From Bacteroidetes bacterium 37-13 (GTDB lineage Bacteria; Bacteroidota; Bacteroidia; Chitinophagales; LD1): DNA of 64,000 nucleotides. Positions 16,893 to 25,727 of the stretch are shown one piece after another (position 1 is the first letter of the stretch; the number at the start of each line of letters is the position of its first letter). A program made the translations under genes and the position numbers. The DNA is taken from positions 26,519 to 90,518 of the forward strand of contig MKTC01000013.1 of the NCBI GenBank assembly GCA_001897535.1, written 5' to 3'. The notes below the pieces were generated by a model, which saw only the letters and a list, made by a program, of their open reading frames with translations, had not been told where the DNA came from and made no database searches.

Positions 16893-17951
16893 ATGCAGTT
16901 TTTTCAAGGAAAATTAAAGTCAGTTTATAGGTATAATGCACTAATGCTTTTAAGCGTTTGTTTATTGGCAAATGTTGTAGCACAAGATGTGGTAATGAGC
17001 CAGTTTTATTCGGCACCGCTTTATCTAAATCCGGCCATGTCGGGCATTGCTTACGGACCACGTTTTACAGTAAATTACCGCAACCAGTGGCCGGGAATGG
17101 GAAGTGGGTTTAATGGCGGCTACACTACTTACATGGGCGCTTTCGATATGCATATTGATAAAATTCGTAGCGGCATAGGTTTGCTTGTGGTTGCAGATCA
17201 AATGATGAATAATATTTTCGGCAATTATTATGTTACACTTTCTTTTGCGCCACAAATAAAATTCAACCGAAATGTTGCCATGAAAATTGGTGCTTCGGGC
17301 ACTTTTATTCACCGCAGGTTAAAGTGGAACGAATTGCAATTTTCTGATATGATAAATCCGTACTCCGGTTTTTTTGATGCCAACGGAAATCCCAATGCCA
17401 CAGGCGAACCAACACCTTCGCGTTTATCGCTTAACAGAGGTGACCTTTCAGCCGGATTTGTAATCTTTACACGGAAACTTTATTTCGGCTTTGCCGTAAA
17501 TAATTTTATTATGAACAAAGAAAACTTCTCCGATGCAGTGGAAGCGCGAACTCCCATGCGGTTTACTGCACACTTTGGAGGAAGCTTTCCGCTAAAAACA
17601 AAATACAGTTACAAACGCAATATTTATTTATCGCCAAACGTTTTAATTGCAAACCAAGGAAGAAATTTGCAAGTAAATGCAGGGCTTTTAGCCGGAATTG
17701 AAATGATATACTTTGGAGCGCAATTCCGCTATGTGATTAACAATCCGGAATCGTTTATTATGATAGTTGGCGTAAAAAAAGGAAAGTTCAGAGTTGGGTA
17801 TAGTTACGACTTTCCGGTGAGCAAATTAGTGAACAAAACCGGAGGCGCACACGAGCTAACTTTCACTTTTAACATTGCCGGAGACGATAATTCTTTGGAA
17901 AATAAAAATAACCGAGGATATTTGGCATGTCCAACAATTTTGAATTTTTAA
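16893..17951 (+). CDS. PorP/SprF family type IX secretion protein
   Basis: A 352-residue outer-membrane protein of the PorP/SprF family, typified by the mature N terminus QDVVMSQFYSAPLYLNPAM and a long series of amphipathic strands. Family members are partners of T9SS cargo and of the PorK-N/GldK-N ring; SprF carries the adhesin SprB to the surface in Flavobacterium. The ATG at 16893 gives a normal signal peptide (ALMLLSVCLLANVVAQ); the frame stays open upstream to a TTG at 16770, but that would add 41 basic, unlikely residues. It is followed 49 bases later by gldJ. It is the intact counterpart of the relic at 15102-15407. Confidence 0.87.
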   Translation: MQFFQGKLKSVYRYNALMLLSVCLLANVVAQDVVMSQFYSAPLYLNPAMSGIAYGPRFTVNYRNQWPGMGSGFNGGYTTYMGAFDMHIDKIRSGIGLLVVADQMMNNIFGNYYVTLSFAPQIKFNRNVAMKIGASGTFIHRRLKWNELQFSDMINPYSGFFDANGNPNATGEPTPSRLSLNRGDLSAGFVIFTRKLYFGFAVNNFIMNKENFSDAVEARTPMRFTAHFGGSFPLKTKYSYKRNIYLSPNVLIANQGRNLQVNAGLLAGIEMIYFGAQFRYVINNPESFIMIVGVKKGKFRVGYSYDFPVSKLVNKTGGAHELTFTFNIAGDDNSLENKNNRGYLACPTILNF

Positions 17952-18000
17952 ATAGAAAACATATTTTAGCAACCTTCAAAAAAAAGCAAACAGAAAAACA

Positions 18001-19503
18001 ATGAGAAATAACCTCATCAAGGCTGCACTACTACTGGCTGTTCCAGCAGTTGCATACATGAGTTCTTGCAAGAAAGAAAAATCAGCTGTTACTGGCTGGA
18101 ACTACAACGACTCCAAAAACGGAGGATTTGAAGTAGTAAAATACCAAGGGCAAGAAACAGGACCAAACTTAGTACTTATTGAAGGCGGTACTTTTGTGAT
18201 GGGACAAACAGAAAATGATGTGATGTACGATTACAACAGCGTACCGCGCAGAATTAGCGTTTCTTCTTTCTACATGGACGAAACAGAAATTGCCAATGTT
18301 CATTACGGTGAATACATGTATTGGATGGATAGAGTTTTCACAAACGAATTTCCTGAAGTAGTTAGAAAATGTATTCCTGATACTTTGGTTTGGCGCGATG
18401 AATTAGCATACAACGAACCTTTTGTTGAATACTACTTGCGTCACCCGGCATATAATTTCTATCCGGTAGTTGGTGTAAACTGGAATCAAGCAAACGACTT
18501 TGCTTCTTGGAGAAGCGACCGTGTAAACGAGCGCATCTTAATCAATAAAGGAATTTTAGCTGAGAACCCAAGCCAAGTTGGTGCCGACCACTTCGATACC
18601 GAAGTTTATTTGGTAGGCCAATACGAAGGTTCACAAGGTAAAAAACCTAAGAAAGATTTGAATCCTAACGGAAACGGTACACGCCCTGTGAGAATGAGCG
18701 ATGGTATCATGTTGCCTAAGTATCGTCTCCCAACAGAGGCTGAATGGGAATACTCTGCTTTAGCATTAATTGGAAACCAACCGGCTAAAGGCGAAGAGCG
18801 CATCAGCGACCGTAAAATTTACCCTTGGAACGGAACAAGCACTCGTTTTCCTAAACCAGGAGCTACACAAGGTGAATTTTTGGCAAACTTTAAACGCGGT
18901 CGTGGTGATAATATGGGTATTGCAGGAAGATTAAATGATAATGCAGATATTACTGCTCCTGTAAAATCTTATATACCAAACGATTTCGGTTTATACAACA
19001 TGGGAGGAAACGTTAGCGAATGGGTATTAGACGTTTATCGTCCGATGACTTCTATTGATGCAAACGATTTCCGCTACTATCGTGGTAACGTGTTTAAGCA
19101 CAAAGAACTTGACCCAGACGGACAACCGGTAAAAGATTCTTTGGGTGGACTTTCTTATGTAGAAGTTACTCAAGATGAAGCTGCAAACCGCAGAAACTAC
19201 CGCAGAGGTGATGTTCGTAACTATATTGACGGTGATGAATCTTCAAGAAACGGTGATGAAAAAGATATGTATAAATTCGGTATCACTTCATTGCTTGATG
19301 ATAACGCAAGAGTAATTAAAGGAGCAAGCTGGAACGACCGTGCTTACTTCCTTTCTCCTGGAACACGCAGATTTTTAGATGCAAACATTGGTAGCAGCGA
19401 AATTGGTTTCCGTTGCGCAATGGATAGAATTGGATCACCTGCCGGTAACAAAATGAAAGGTGGAAACACTATTAAATACAAACCAAAAGGCAAAAAGAAA
19501 TAG
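18001..19503 (+). CDS. gldJ: Gliding motility/T9SS lipoprotein GldJ
   Basis: A 500-residue outer-membrane lipoprotein with an SUMF1/formylglycine-generating-enzyme-like fold. The lipobox is AYMSSC (Cys23). The region typical of GldJ (TGWNYNDSKNGGF) follows, then the FGE-like start LVLIEGGTFVMGQTENDV and further FGE hallmarks: LPTEAEWEYSA, NMGGNVSEWVLDVY and KGASWNDRA, ending GFRCAMDRIG. A basic tail (KYKPKGKKK) closes it. GldJ is required for gliding and stabilises the GldK-containing T9SS ring. It lacks the catalytic cysteines of true FGE. It is downstream of PorP/SprF and ends with a terminator. GldK is the main alternative, but the N-terminal GWNYND block favours GldJ. Confidence 0.88.
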   Translation: MRNNLIKAALLLAVPAVAYMSSCKKEKSAVTGWNYNDSKNGGFEVVKYQGQETGPNLVLIEGGTFVMGQTENDVMYDYNSVPRRISVSSFYMDETEIANVHYGEYMYWMDRVFTNEFPEVVRKCIPDTLVWRDELAYNEPFVEYYLRHPAYNFYPVVGVNWNQANDFASWRSDRVNERILINKGILAENPSQVGADHFDTEVYLVGQYEGSQGKKPKKDLNPNGNGTRPVRMSDGIMLPKYRLPTEAEWEYSALALIGNQPAKGEERISDRKIYPWNGTSTRFPKPGATQGEFLANFKRGRGDNMGIAGRLNDNADITAPVKSYIPNDFGLYNMGGNVSEWVLDVYRPMTSIDANDFRYYRGNVFKHKELDPDGQPVKDSLGGLSYVEVTQDEAANRRNYRRGDVRNYIDGDESSRNGDEKDMYKFGITSLLDDNARVIKGASWNDRAYFLSPGTRRFLDANIGSSEIGFRCAMDRIGSPAGNKMKGGNTIKYKPKGKKK

Positions 19504-19530
19504 TAAGAAAACTTACTTAATTATATTTGA

Positions 19531-19556
19531 AAGGCTACTCATTTTTGAGTAGCCTT
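19531..19556 (+). terminator. Intrinsic terminator after gldJ
   Basis: A perfect 11-bp stem AAGGCTACTCA / TGAGTAGCCTT with a TTTT loop, followed by more T. It lies 28 bases after the gldJ stop codon. Confidence 0.92.
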
Positions 19557-19576
19557 TTTTGTAAAACACTTCATGT

Positions 19577-20422
19577 ATGAAACAGTTGTTTTTAAGCGTA
19601 GCATTGCTTTTTTCAATTTATTCTTTTAGCCAATACCAAGGTGTACTTTGGAAAATTTCGGGCAATGGATTAAAGAAAGATTCGTATCTGCTCGGCACCA
19701 TGCATTCTGCCGATAATCGGGCATTTAAGAATGTAGAAAAGATAAAAACCCTACTTGGGCAATGCGATGCCTATGCAATGGAAGTGGTTGCAGATGCAAG
19801 TAGTTTAGGTATGGGAACTATTATGAAATTGATGATGAAAGGCGATACCACACTTTCCATGCTATTTACAAAAGCCGAATACAAAACTTTAGATTCACTA
19901 ATGCAGAAAAACACCGGCTTTCCACTCGTAATGTTAGAAAAAATGCAGCCAATAGTACTTTCTGTGTTGGTATCAAAAGCAGATATGGCAAGCGATAGCA
20001 GTGCGCCACTCGATTTTTATTTGCAAGATTGGGCTAAGGAAAATGGCAAAAAAATTATTGGTATAGAAACCGTACAAGAACAATTAGAAGCATTGCAAGC
20101 CTTATCCTATAGCGAGCAAGCACAGTTGGTAAAAGAAGAATTGGCACACCAAAATGGAACAGATATAATGGAGCAGTTATTCAGGTTTTATACAGGTGAG
20201 AATTTAGACAGCTTAGCAGCATTAAATAATAAGAATCCGATGCCTCCAAAATTAGAAAAAGCACTTGTAGGTGATAGAAATAAAAGAATGATAGAGCGCA
20301 TCGCAGAAATTGTTCGCAAGCAACCAACTTTCTGTGCTGTTGGCGCATTGCATCTTCCTATGCAAAACGGTATTATTGAAGGCTTGCGCAAAATTGGTTT
20401 TGTAGTGGAAGCTGTGAAGTAA
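19577..20422 (+). CDS. TraB/GumN family protein
   Basis: A 281-residue exported protein with a signal peptide (MKQLFLSVALLFSIYSFSQ). It has the TraB/GumN hallmarks: LWKISGNGLKKDSYLLGTMH near the N terminus, an acidic AMEVVAD segment, and a C-terminal FCAVGALHLP motif. The paired GT.H and GA.HL motifs are thought to make a metalloprotease-like site in related Tiki proteins; in bacteria the role is not settled. It is probably periplasmic. The start is 20 bases downstream of the gldJ terminator. Confidence 0.88.
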   Translation: MKQLFLSVALLFSIYSFSQYQGVLWKISGNGLKKDSYLLGTMHSADNRAFKNVEKIKTLLGQCDAYAMEVVADASSLGMGTIMKLMMKGDTTLSMLFTKAEYKTLDSLMQKNTGFPLVMLEKMQPIVLSVLVSKADMASDSSAPLDFYLQDWAKENGKKIIGIETVQEQLEALQALSYSEQAQLVKEELAHQNGTDIMEQLFRFYTGENLDSLAALNNKNPMPPKLEKALVGDRNKRMIERIAEIVRKQPTFCAVGALHLPMQNGIIEGLRKIGFVVEAVK

Positions 20423-20524
20423 CAATACTTTCAAGTGTATCTTTTTCTTTGAAGTGCTACCTAAACTTTAGCTGCATTATTTTCAATCAAACCAAAAACC
20501 TTTTTACCTTTCCGCTCTCGAGAA

Positions 20525-23500
20525 ATGAAAAAACAATGGATTGCTGTTTTGTGGTGTTTTGTGTTGAGCTTTGGGCAAGCAAATGCTCAGGTTGATAACG
20601 TTACTTTCGGACAAAATAGAGTTCAGTATAAAGACTTTACTTTTTCTTATTACGAAACCGACCACTACACCGTTTATTTTTACCAAGGTGGACAAGATGT
20701 AGCGAAGTATGTAATTAAGCAATCGGAAAATATTGCAGAAGATTTGCAGCGCTTACTCGATATGAAATTTAGAAGTAAGATTGATATTGTGGTTTACAAT
20801 TCGATAAATGAGTTGAACCAAACAAATATCGGCATTTACGAACCAAAGCAGAATTCCGGTGGCACAACTCAGTTGCCAAGCAATAAAGCGTTTGTATATT
20901 TTGATGGCACACACGATGCTTTGGATTATCAACTTCGCAAGCGCTTGACAGAAATCTATATGAATAAATTACTTGCCGGAGCCACGGTGTTGGAGTTTAT
21001 TCAAAATGCGGTTGCCATGAATATGCCGGATTGGTTTAAGCGCGGTTTTATCGAATACTATGCCGAGCCGTGGAATAGCAATGCAGAAGACCGTTTGCGC
21101 GATGGTATTATGAGCGGAAGATTTTCTAAGTTAAATAAGTTAGAGCCGGACGAAGCAATGTTTGTAGGCAAATCGGTGTGGCATTATGTTGAAGAAAGAT
21201 ATGGAAAACAAGCCGTTGGAAATTTGCTGTATTTATCGCGCATTAACCGAAGTGTAGAAAATGGTTTTCAATTTGTGCTTGGGCAAGGTGTTGATGAAAC
21301 ACTAACCGATTGGTTCAATTATTATTTAGAAAGATACATTGCCGAAAGTGCAAAAACAATGAAGCGAAGCAGCAGCTACATTGTGAACTACCACTACAAA
21401 AGAGGAATTGATTACTACCAGCCGCGCCTGAGCAACGATGGTAAAACCTTGCTCTATGCCAAAAATGATATGGGACGTTATCACGTGAAATTGTTAGATA
21501 CCGAAACCAAAAAACATAAGGTTTTGGTGCGTGGCGGCTTTAGAACCAACACTATTTTTACTGATGACAAACAACCGCTAATTGCATGGGCTCCAGATGG
21601 AAAACAAGCAGCAATTGTGTTTGAAAAAAAGAAGAGAATCTATCTTGGAATTTGGAACAATGAAAAGAAAAAGTTAGAAGTAAAAAGCATAGAGAAATTT
21701 CAGAAAGTAGTACAGATAGCTTACGCAGGCGATTCTAAAAATTTAGTAATGAGCGCTGTGCAAGCAGGGCAAAGCGATATTTATCTTTACAAGATAGCTT
21801 CAACTACTACCACCAAACTCACAAACGATTATTTTGATGATTTATATCCAACTTATGCTGAACTAAGCAATGCGCGAGGAATTATTTTTAGCAGCAATCG
21901 CGGCAGTGCAGAACTTAAAGAAGAGCGCTACCAAAATCAGAGTTTTTTCAATCGCCAATTAGACCTTTATTTTATTTCATTAGATGATTTGGCAACCGTT
22001 CACCGCATCACGAACACGCCAATGGCAAACGAAATTTATCCGCAACAGTTTTCTGAAGATGAGTTTGCTTTTTTAAGTGATGCAAACGGAATTTACAATC
22101 GCTTTACCGGAATTTTAGAAGATGGTTTTAGCCATTGGCAAATAAAATATGCCACACAAAATAGAGAAACAGGAAGTGAAGATACTATTACACTTGGCGA
22201 AGGAGAAAATGAGTTTGAAGTAATTGACACTTCTATTTATGAAATAAAATCGAGCACAAAAGTTGCCGTGAATAAACTGCGCGGAATCACTTTGCAACAG
22301 AGCAATTATTTATACAACATTCGCGAACAGCAAATACTGCCACAAAAAAATTTGATGGTGGAATTGGTAAAGCAGAACAACAAAATATTGTTCTACAAAA
22401 TGCCTTTAGATTCTACTTCGCACGAAGCAGCTTCGTTTGTTTCTTCTTGGGGAAAAATATCTTCTGATAACATTAATGCAGATAAACAAAAAGCAGATTC
22501 TTTAGCAAATGTGAAAGCAATTTTGCAGAAGAACACACAGCATACTTGGCAGCCGCCAAAACCGCACGATTTCCAAAGTGAGTTTGATTACAAAGTGCTA
22601 TTGTTCGATTGGGATTCGGTGAGCAAAATTCAAAATAATGCAGTAGCAAATGCAATGGAAGAAAGCGGTTTTGAGTTTAAGCAAACCAAGGTGCGACCTT
22701 ACTTTGTGCGCTTTTCGGTTGATGATATTATTTCTCAGTTAGACAATAATTTAATTCTCACGCGCTACCAGCCGTTCAATCCAAACAACCCAAATTTCTA
22801 CACCCCACCGGTAAGTTTTGCCATTAAATTTGGTGTAACTGATGTATTGGAAAATCATAAAGTTTATGGAGGCTTTCGTTTGCCATTTTCCAATATAAAA
22901 GGTAACAGCGAGTATTTTATTTCTTACGAATATTTACAAAAGCGCTTAGACCATAAATATACTTACTACCGCCAATCTATTACGCAGAATAACATTGCCA
23001 TAAAAACAAATTACTTTGAAGCGAGTTACAAGTATGCTTTAGATGTGTTGCAACACCTTGGTTTTGGCTTTGCTTTCAGAAGTGATAAAACAGTGTACAA
23101 AGCAGTTGATAGTGTAAGTTTATATCAACCTAACCAAATAAATAACTGGCTCTATTTTAAAGGTGAATATGTGTTTGATAACACGATACAGTTGATGGAT
23201 AACATTCGCTATGGTTTTAGAGCTAAAGCCTTTTTTGAATTGCACAAAGAGTTTCCGTTTAAAAACAAAAAGGCTGGCAGCGATTACACTTTTAATTTGC
23301 CAAGTATGAACAATGCTTGGTTTGCAGTAATTGGAGCCGATGCGCGTTATTATCAAAAAATTTACCGCAAAATTATTTGGGCTTCGCGCATTAGTGCTGC
23401 AACAAGTTTAGGCAATCGAAAATTGATTTATTATTTGGGCGCAGTAGATAATTGGTTTATTAGCGAACGCTCCGAAAAGTTTGATAAAAGCACTCCGATA

Positions 23501-23935
23501 AACACCAACAACAATTATGCTTTCCAAACTTTGGCAACACCATTGCGCGGATTTTTACAAAATGCCCGCAATGGTAATAGCTATGTGGTTTTGAATACAG
23601 AAATTCGTTTCCCATTGTTTTCTACCTTTAGGCGAGCGCCAATTCGCAGTGAGTTTATTCGCAACTTTATGTTGGTTGGTTTCTTCGATGCGGGAACTGC
23701 GTGGGAAGGTCTTTCGCCATTTGATGGAAACAATTTGTATAGCGAAACTTATACCAATAGCGTTTCTACTATTAAAATTAAACGTTACAAAACTCCTGTA
23801 ATTATGGGCTTTGGCGCAGGTTTGCGCACTTCGCTACTGGGTTATTTTATGAAGATGGATTTAGCTTGGGGCTACGATACAGGAGTAATTACTAAGCGTC
23901 CAATTTTCTATTTCACTTTCGGCTACGATTTTTAA
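20525..23935 (+). CDS. Peptidase-MA-like / TolB-propeller / beta-barrel outer-membrane protein
   Basis: A 1136-residue protein with a signal peptide (residues 1-22, ending GQANAQ). Residues 40-270 resemble a gluzincin 'peptidase MA-like' domain (YETDHYTVYFYQGGQDVA, then PDWFKRGFIEYYAE). The zinc-binding HExxH is absent: the aligned helix reads LTEIYMNK. Residues 290-560 contain WD40/TolB-like blades (PRLSNDGKTLLYAKND, IAWAPDGKQAAIV, IIFSSNRG). From about residue 760 the sequence alternates like outer-membrane strands and ends FYFTFGYDF, with the terminal Phe typical of BAM-inserted barrels. It is probably an outer-membrane protein with a large periplasmic or surface part. Function unknown; Bacteroidota homologues are usually called TolB-like. 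It converges on batC with 11 bases between. Confidence 0.7.
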   Translation: MKKQWIAVLWCFVLSFGQANAQVDNVTFGQNRVQYKDFTFSYYETDHYTVYFYQGGQDVAKYVIKQSENIAEDLQRLLDMKFRSKIDIVVYNSINELNQTNIGIYEPKQNSGGTTQLPSNKAFVYFDGTHDALDYQLRKRLTEIYMNKLLAGATVLEFIQNAVAMNMPDWFKRGFIEYYAEPWNSNAEDRLRDGIMSGRFSKLNKLEPDEAMFVGKSVWHYVEERYGKQAVGNLLYLSRINRSVENGFQFVLGQGVDETLTDWFNYYLERYIAESAKTMKRSSSYIVNYHYKRGIDYYQPRLSNDGKTLLYAKNDMGRYHVKLLDTETKKHKVLVRGGFRTNTIFTDDKQPLIAWAPDGKQAAIVFEKKKRIYLGIWNNEKKKLEVKSIEKFQKVVQIAYAGDSKNLVMSAVQAGQSDIYLYKIASTTTTKLTNDYFDDLYPTYAELSNARGIIFSSNRGSAELKEERYQNQSFFNRQLDLYFISLDDLATVHRITNTPMANEIYPQQFSEDEFAFLSDANGIYNRFTGILEDGFSHWQIKYATQNRETGSEDTITLGEGENEFEVIDTSIYEIKSSTKVAVNKLRGITLQQSNYLYNIREQQILPQKNLMVELVKQNNKILFYKMPLDSTSHEAASFVSSWGKISSDNINADKQKADSLANVKAILQKNTQHTWQPPKPHDFQSEFDYKVLLFDWDSVSKIQNNAVANAMEESGFEFKQTKVRPYFVRFSVDDIISQLDNNLILTRYQPFNPNNPNFYTPPVSFAIKFGVTDVLENHKVYGGFRLPFSNIKGNSEYFISYEYLQKRLDHKYTYYRQSITQNNIAIKTNYFEASYKYALDVLQHLGFGFAFRSDKTVYKAVDSVSLYQPNQINNWLYFKGEYVFDNTIQLMDNIRYGFRAKAFFELHKEFPFKNKKAGSDYTFNLPSMNNAWFAVIGADARYYQKIYRKIIWASRISAATSLGNRKLIYYLGAVDNWFISERSEKFDKSTPINTNNNYAFQTLATPLRGFLQNARNGNSYVVLNTEIRFPLFSTFRRAPIRSEFIRNFMLVGFFDAGTAWEGLSPFDGNNLYSETYTNSVSTIKIKRYKTPVIMGFGAGLRTSLLGYFMKMDLAWGYDTGVITKRPIFYFTFGYDF

Positions 23936-23946
23936 TAGGCAATTGC

Positions 23947-24720
23947 TTACCAATCTTTTTCAACTTTTACATTAGCCGGTTTGGCATTTGCCTTTTGTAC
24001 TTTTTGGTTAGCTTTTTGCTCTTCGTTTTGCAATGCTTGCAATAGCTTTTCAGCATCTTCTTTACTTAGTTTTGGCTGTGGCTGCTGCTGTTTGTTTTCT
24101 TTATTATCAGCTTGCTGCTGGTCGTTTTGGTTCTGCTGATCGTTGTTTTTATTATCCTTGTTTTGATCTTTTTTGTTGTCTTTGTTTTGTTGGTCTTTGT
24201 TATCTTTTTGGTCGTTTTTATTGTCTTTGTTTTGCTTGTTTTGGTCTTGTTGTTGCTGGTGGAGCATAGCATTTGCGTACGCTAAATTGTATCGCGTATC
24301 AGCATCTTTAGGGTTTAGTTTTAGCGAAGACTTAAATGCATTTGCCGCCTCTTCGTATTTTTTTTGAGAGAGATAGCTATTGCCCAAGTTGTGGAATGCT
24401 TTTGCTTTAATTGAATTATCTGTTGCAGTTTTTGCGCTTTGTTCAAATTGTTTTGTTGCCTCATCAAAACGTTTTTGTTCGTAAACAGCATCGCCCAAAT
24501 TAAAAGTAGCTTCGGGCATATTTTTATTTTTCTCTAAGGCTTTCCGGTAGCTTATTTCTGCTTCGTTGTATTTTTCTTTTTTAAATAAATTATTGCCTTC
24601 GCGTGTAAGGGTTTTATCTTCTTGCGCAGCAATATTTTCCAAACTGAAAACAGATAGTGCTGCTAACAAAAAGAGGAAATTCAAGTTCTTAAAGCAACTG
24701 TTTTTCATACACTTTACCAT
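23947..24720 (-). CDS. batC: BatC-like TPR protein
   Basis: A 257-residue exported TPR protein. The signal peptide ends near residue 33 (LENIAAQ). Three to four TPR units occupy about 38-150 (EGNNLFKKEKYNEAEISYRK; AFHNLGNSYLSQKKYEEAAN). A low-complexity tail of about 60 residues is made of Gln, Asn, Lys and Asp repeats, followed by a short Lys/Glu-rich helix. This matches BatC in the Bat (Bacteroides aerotolerance) operon, where it may scaffold the VWA proteins. The start overlaps the end of batB by 7 bases; an ATG 12 bases further in (24708) is equally possible. It is the last gene of the operon: no SH3-containing BatE follows. Confidence 0.8.
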   Translation of the reverse strand: MVKCMKNSCFKNLNFLFLLAALSVFSLENIAAQEDKTLTREGNNLFKKEKYNEAEISYRKALEKNKNMPEATFNLGDAVYEQKRFDEATKQFEQSAKTATDNSIKAKAFHNLGNSYLSQKKYEEAANAFKSSLKLNPKDADTRYNLAYANAMLHQQQQDQNKQNKDNKNDQKDNKDQQNKDNKKDQNKDNKNNDQQNQNDQQQADNKENKQQQPQPKLSKEDAEKLLQALQNEEQKANQKVQKANAKPANVKVEKDW

Positions 24721-25718
24721 TTTAATCTCCAGTTAATTTTGCGCTCATTCAGCAGCATTTCCAAAAACAATAAAAGTGCTGCAATGCCAAGCCCCCACTG
24801 AAATTGATTGTTGAAATCGGTAAACACATATTCTTCAAATTTCTTGGTGCTGATGGTGCCTAGTTCTGTAAGAATTTCTTGAATGGCGTTGTTGCTATTA
24901 CCAATTAAATAAGCTTTGCCTTTGCCATACGAAGCTAAATCTTTCATCATGCCGAAGTTTGCTTTAGTAAGTACAATTGCACCGTTTTCATCGCGTTTAA
25001 AATCGCTATTGCTCACTGGAATTGGTGCTCCCTTTTCGGTTCCTATTCCAAGAATAAAAGTTTTAATTCCTTCGTCTGCCGCTTGTTTTATGGCATCTTC
25101 TGCACCTCCTTCGTTGTCTTCGCCATCGGTAATAATCAGCAGTGCTTTGTGTTTAGTTTCACCCTTCACAAAGCTTTGTCTGGCAAGGTTCACGGCTTCT
25201 GCAATATCAGTTCCTTGCGTGGGAATCATTCCCGTTGAAATATTGTTTAAATAAAGTTTAGCTGCGGAATAATCAACCGTGAGTGGCATTTGTAAATAGG
25301 CTTTTCCTGCAAAAACAATTAAGCCCAAACGGTCGTTGTTTAGCTGTTCAATAAAGGAGGAAATAAAGTTTTTAGCACGTAGCAAACGGTTGGGTTTTAT
25401 ATCTTCAGCCAACATGCTGTTCGATACGTCTAAAGCAATCATTACATCAATTCCCTTTCGCTGTACTTTTTCCATTTTGCTGCCTATTTGTGGGTTGGCT
25501 AAACCCAGCACTAAAAACAACCAGGCAAAACTCCACACAATAAATTTTATGGTTAGTTTTTTGGTTGAAGCCAAAGGCATGAGTTGGGTAATTAAATACA
25601 CTTCGCCCAATGCAGCAGTTTTCTTTTTCCGCCAAAGCAAAAACAATGCGTAAGCTACTGCAAACGGAATGAGCAGCAAAAGCAGGTACAGTAATTCTGG
25701 TCGTTCAAACCGAAACAT
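24714..25718 (-). CDS. batB: BatB, VWA-domain membrane protein
   Basis: A 334-residue inner-membrane protein. Two hydrophobic helices lie near the N terminus (about 8-28 and 58-76) and one near the C terminus. A von Willebrand A domain spans about 88-290, with the metal-binding MIDAS signature DVSNS, the following Thr (GTDIAEA) and TDGEDN. The segment LAEDIKPNRLLRAKNF is highly similar to the same place in its upstream neighbour, showing an old tandem duplication. It is in the moxR-bat operon, 9 bases after batA. Bat proteins are linked to envelope stress and oxygen tolerance; the molecular role is unknown. Confidence 0.88.
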   Translation of the reverse strand: MFRFERPELLYLLLLLIPFAVAYALFLLWRKKKTAALGEVYLITQLMPLASTKKLTIKFIVWSFAWLFLVLGLANPQIGSKMEKVQRKGIDVMIALDVSNSMLAEDIKPNRLLRAKNFISSFIEQLNNDRLGLIVFAGKAYLQMPLTVDYSAAKLYLNNISTGMIPTQGTDIAEAVNLARQSFVKGETKHKALLIITDGEDNEGGAEDAIKQAADEGIKTFILGIGTEKGAPIPVSNSDFKRDENGAIVLTKANFGMMKDLASYGKGKAYLIGNSNNAIQEILTELGTISTKKFEEYVFTDFNNQFQWGLGIAALLLFLEMLLNERKINWRLKW

Positions 25719-25727
25719 ATTTTCTAT

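Noticed and set aside
23990..24250. Repeated short motifs that might be a CRISPR array
   Set aside because: The repeats are codon repeats of unequal length with no constant unit or spacer; no cas gene is nearby.
24033..24272. Open frames on both strands inside the Gln/Asn/Lys-rich tail of batC
   Set aside because: They arise from the low-complexity CAA/AAT/AAA codons. The frame of batC continues with its TPR repeats.
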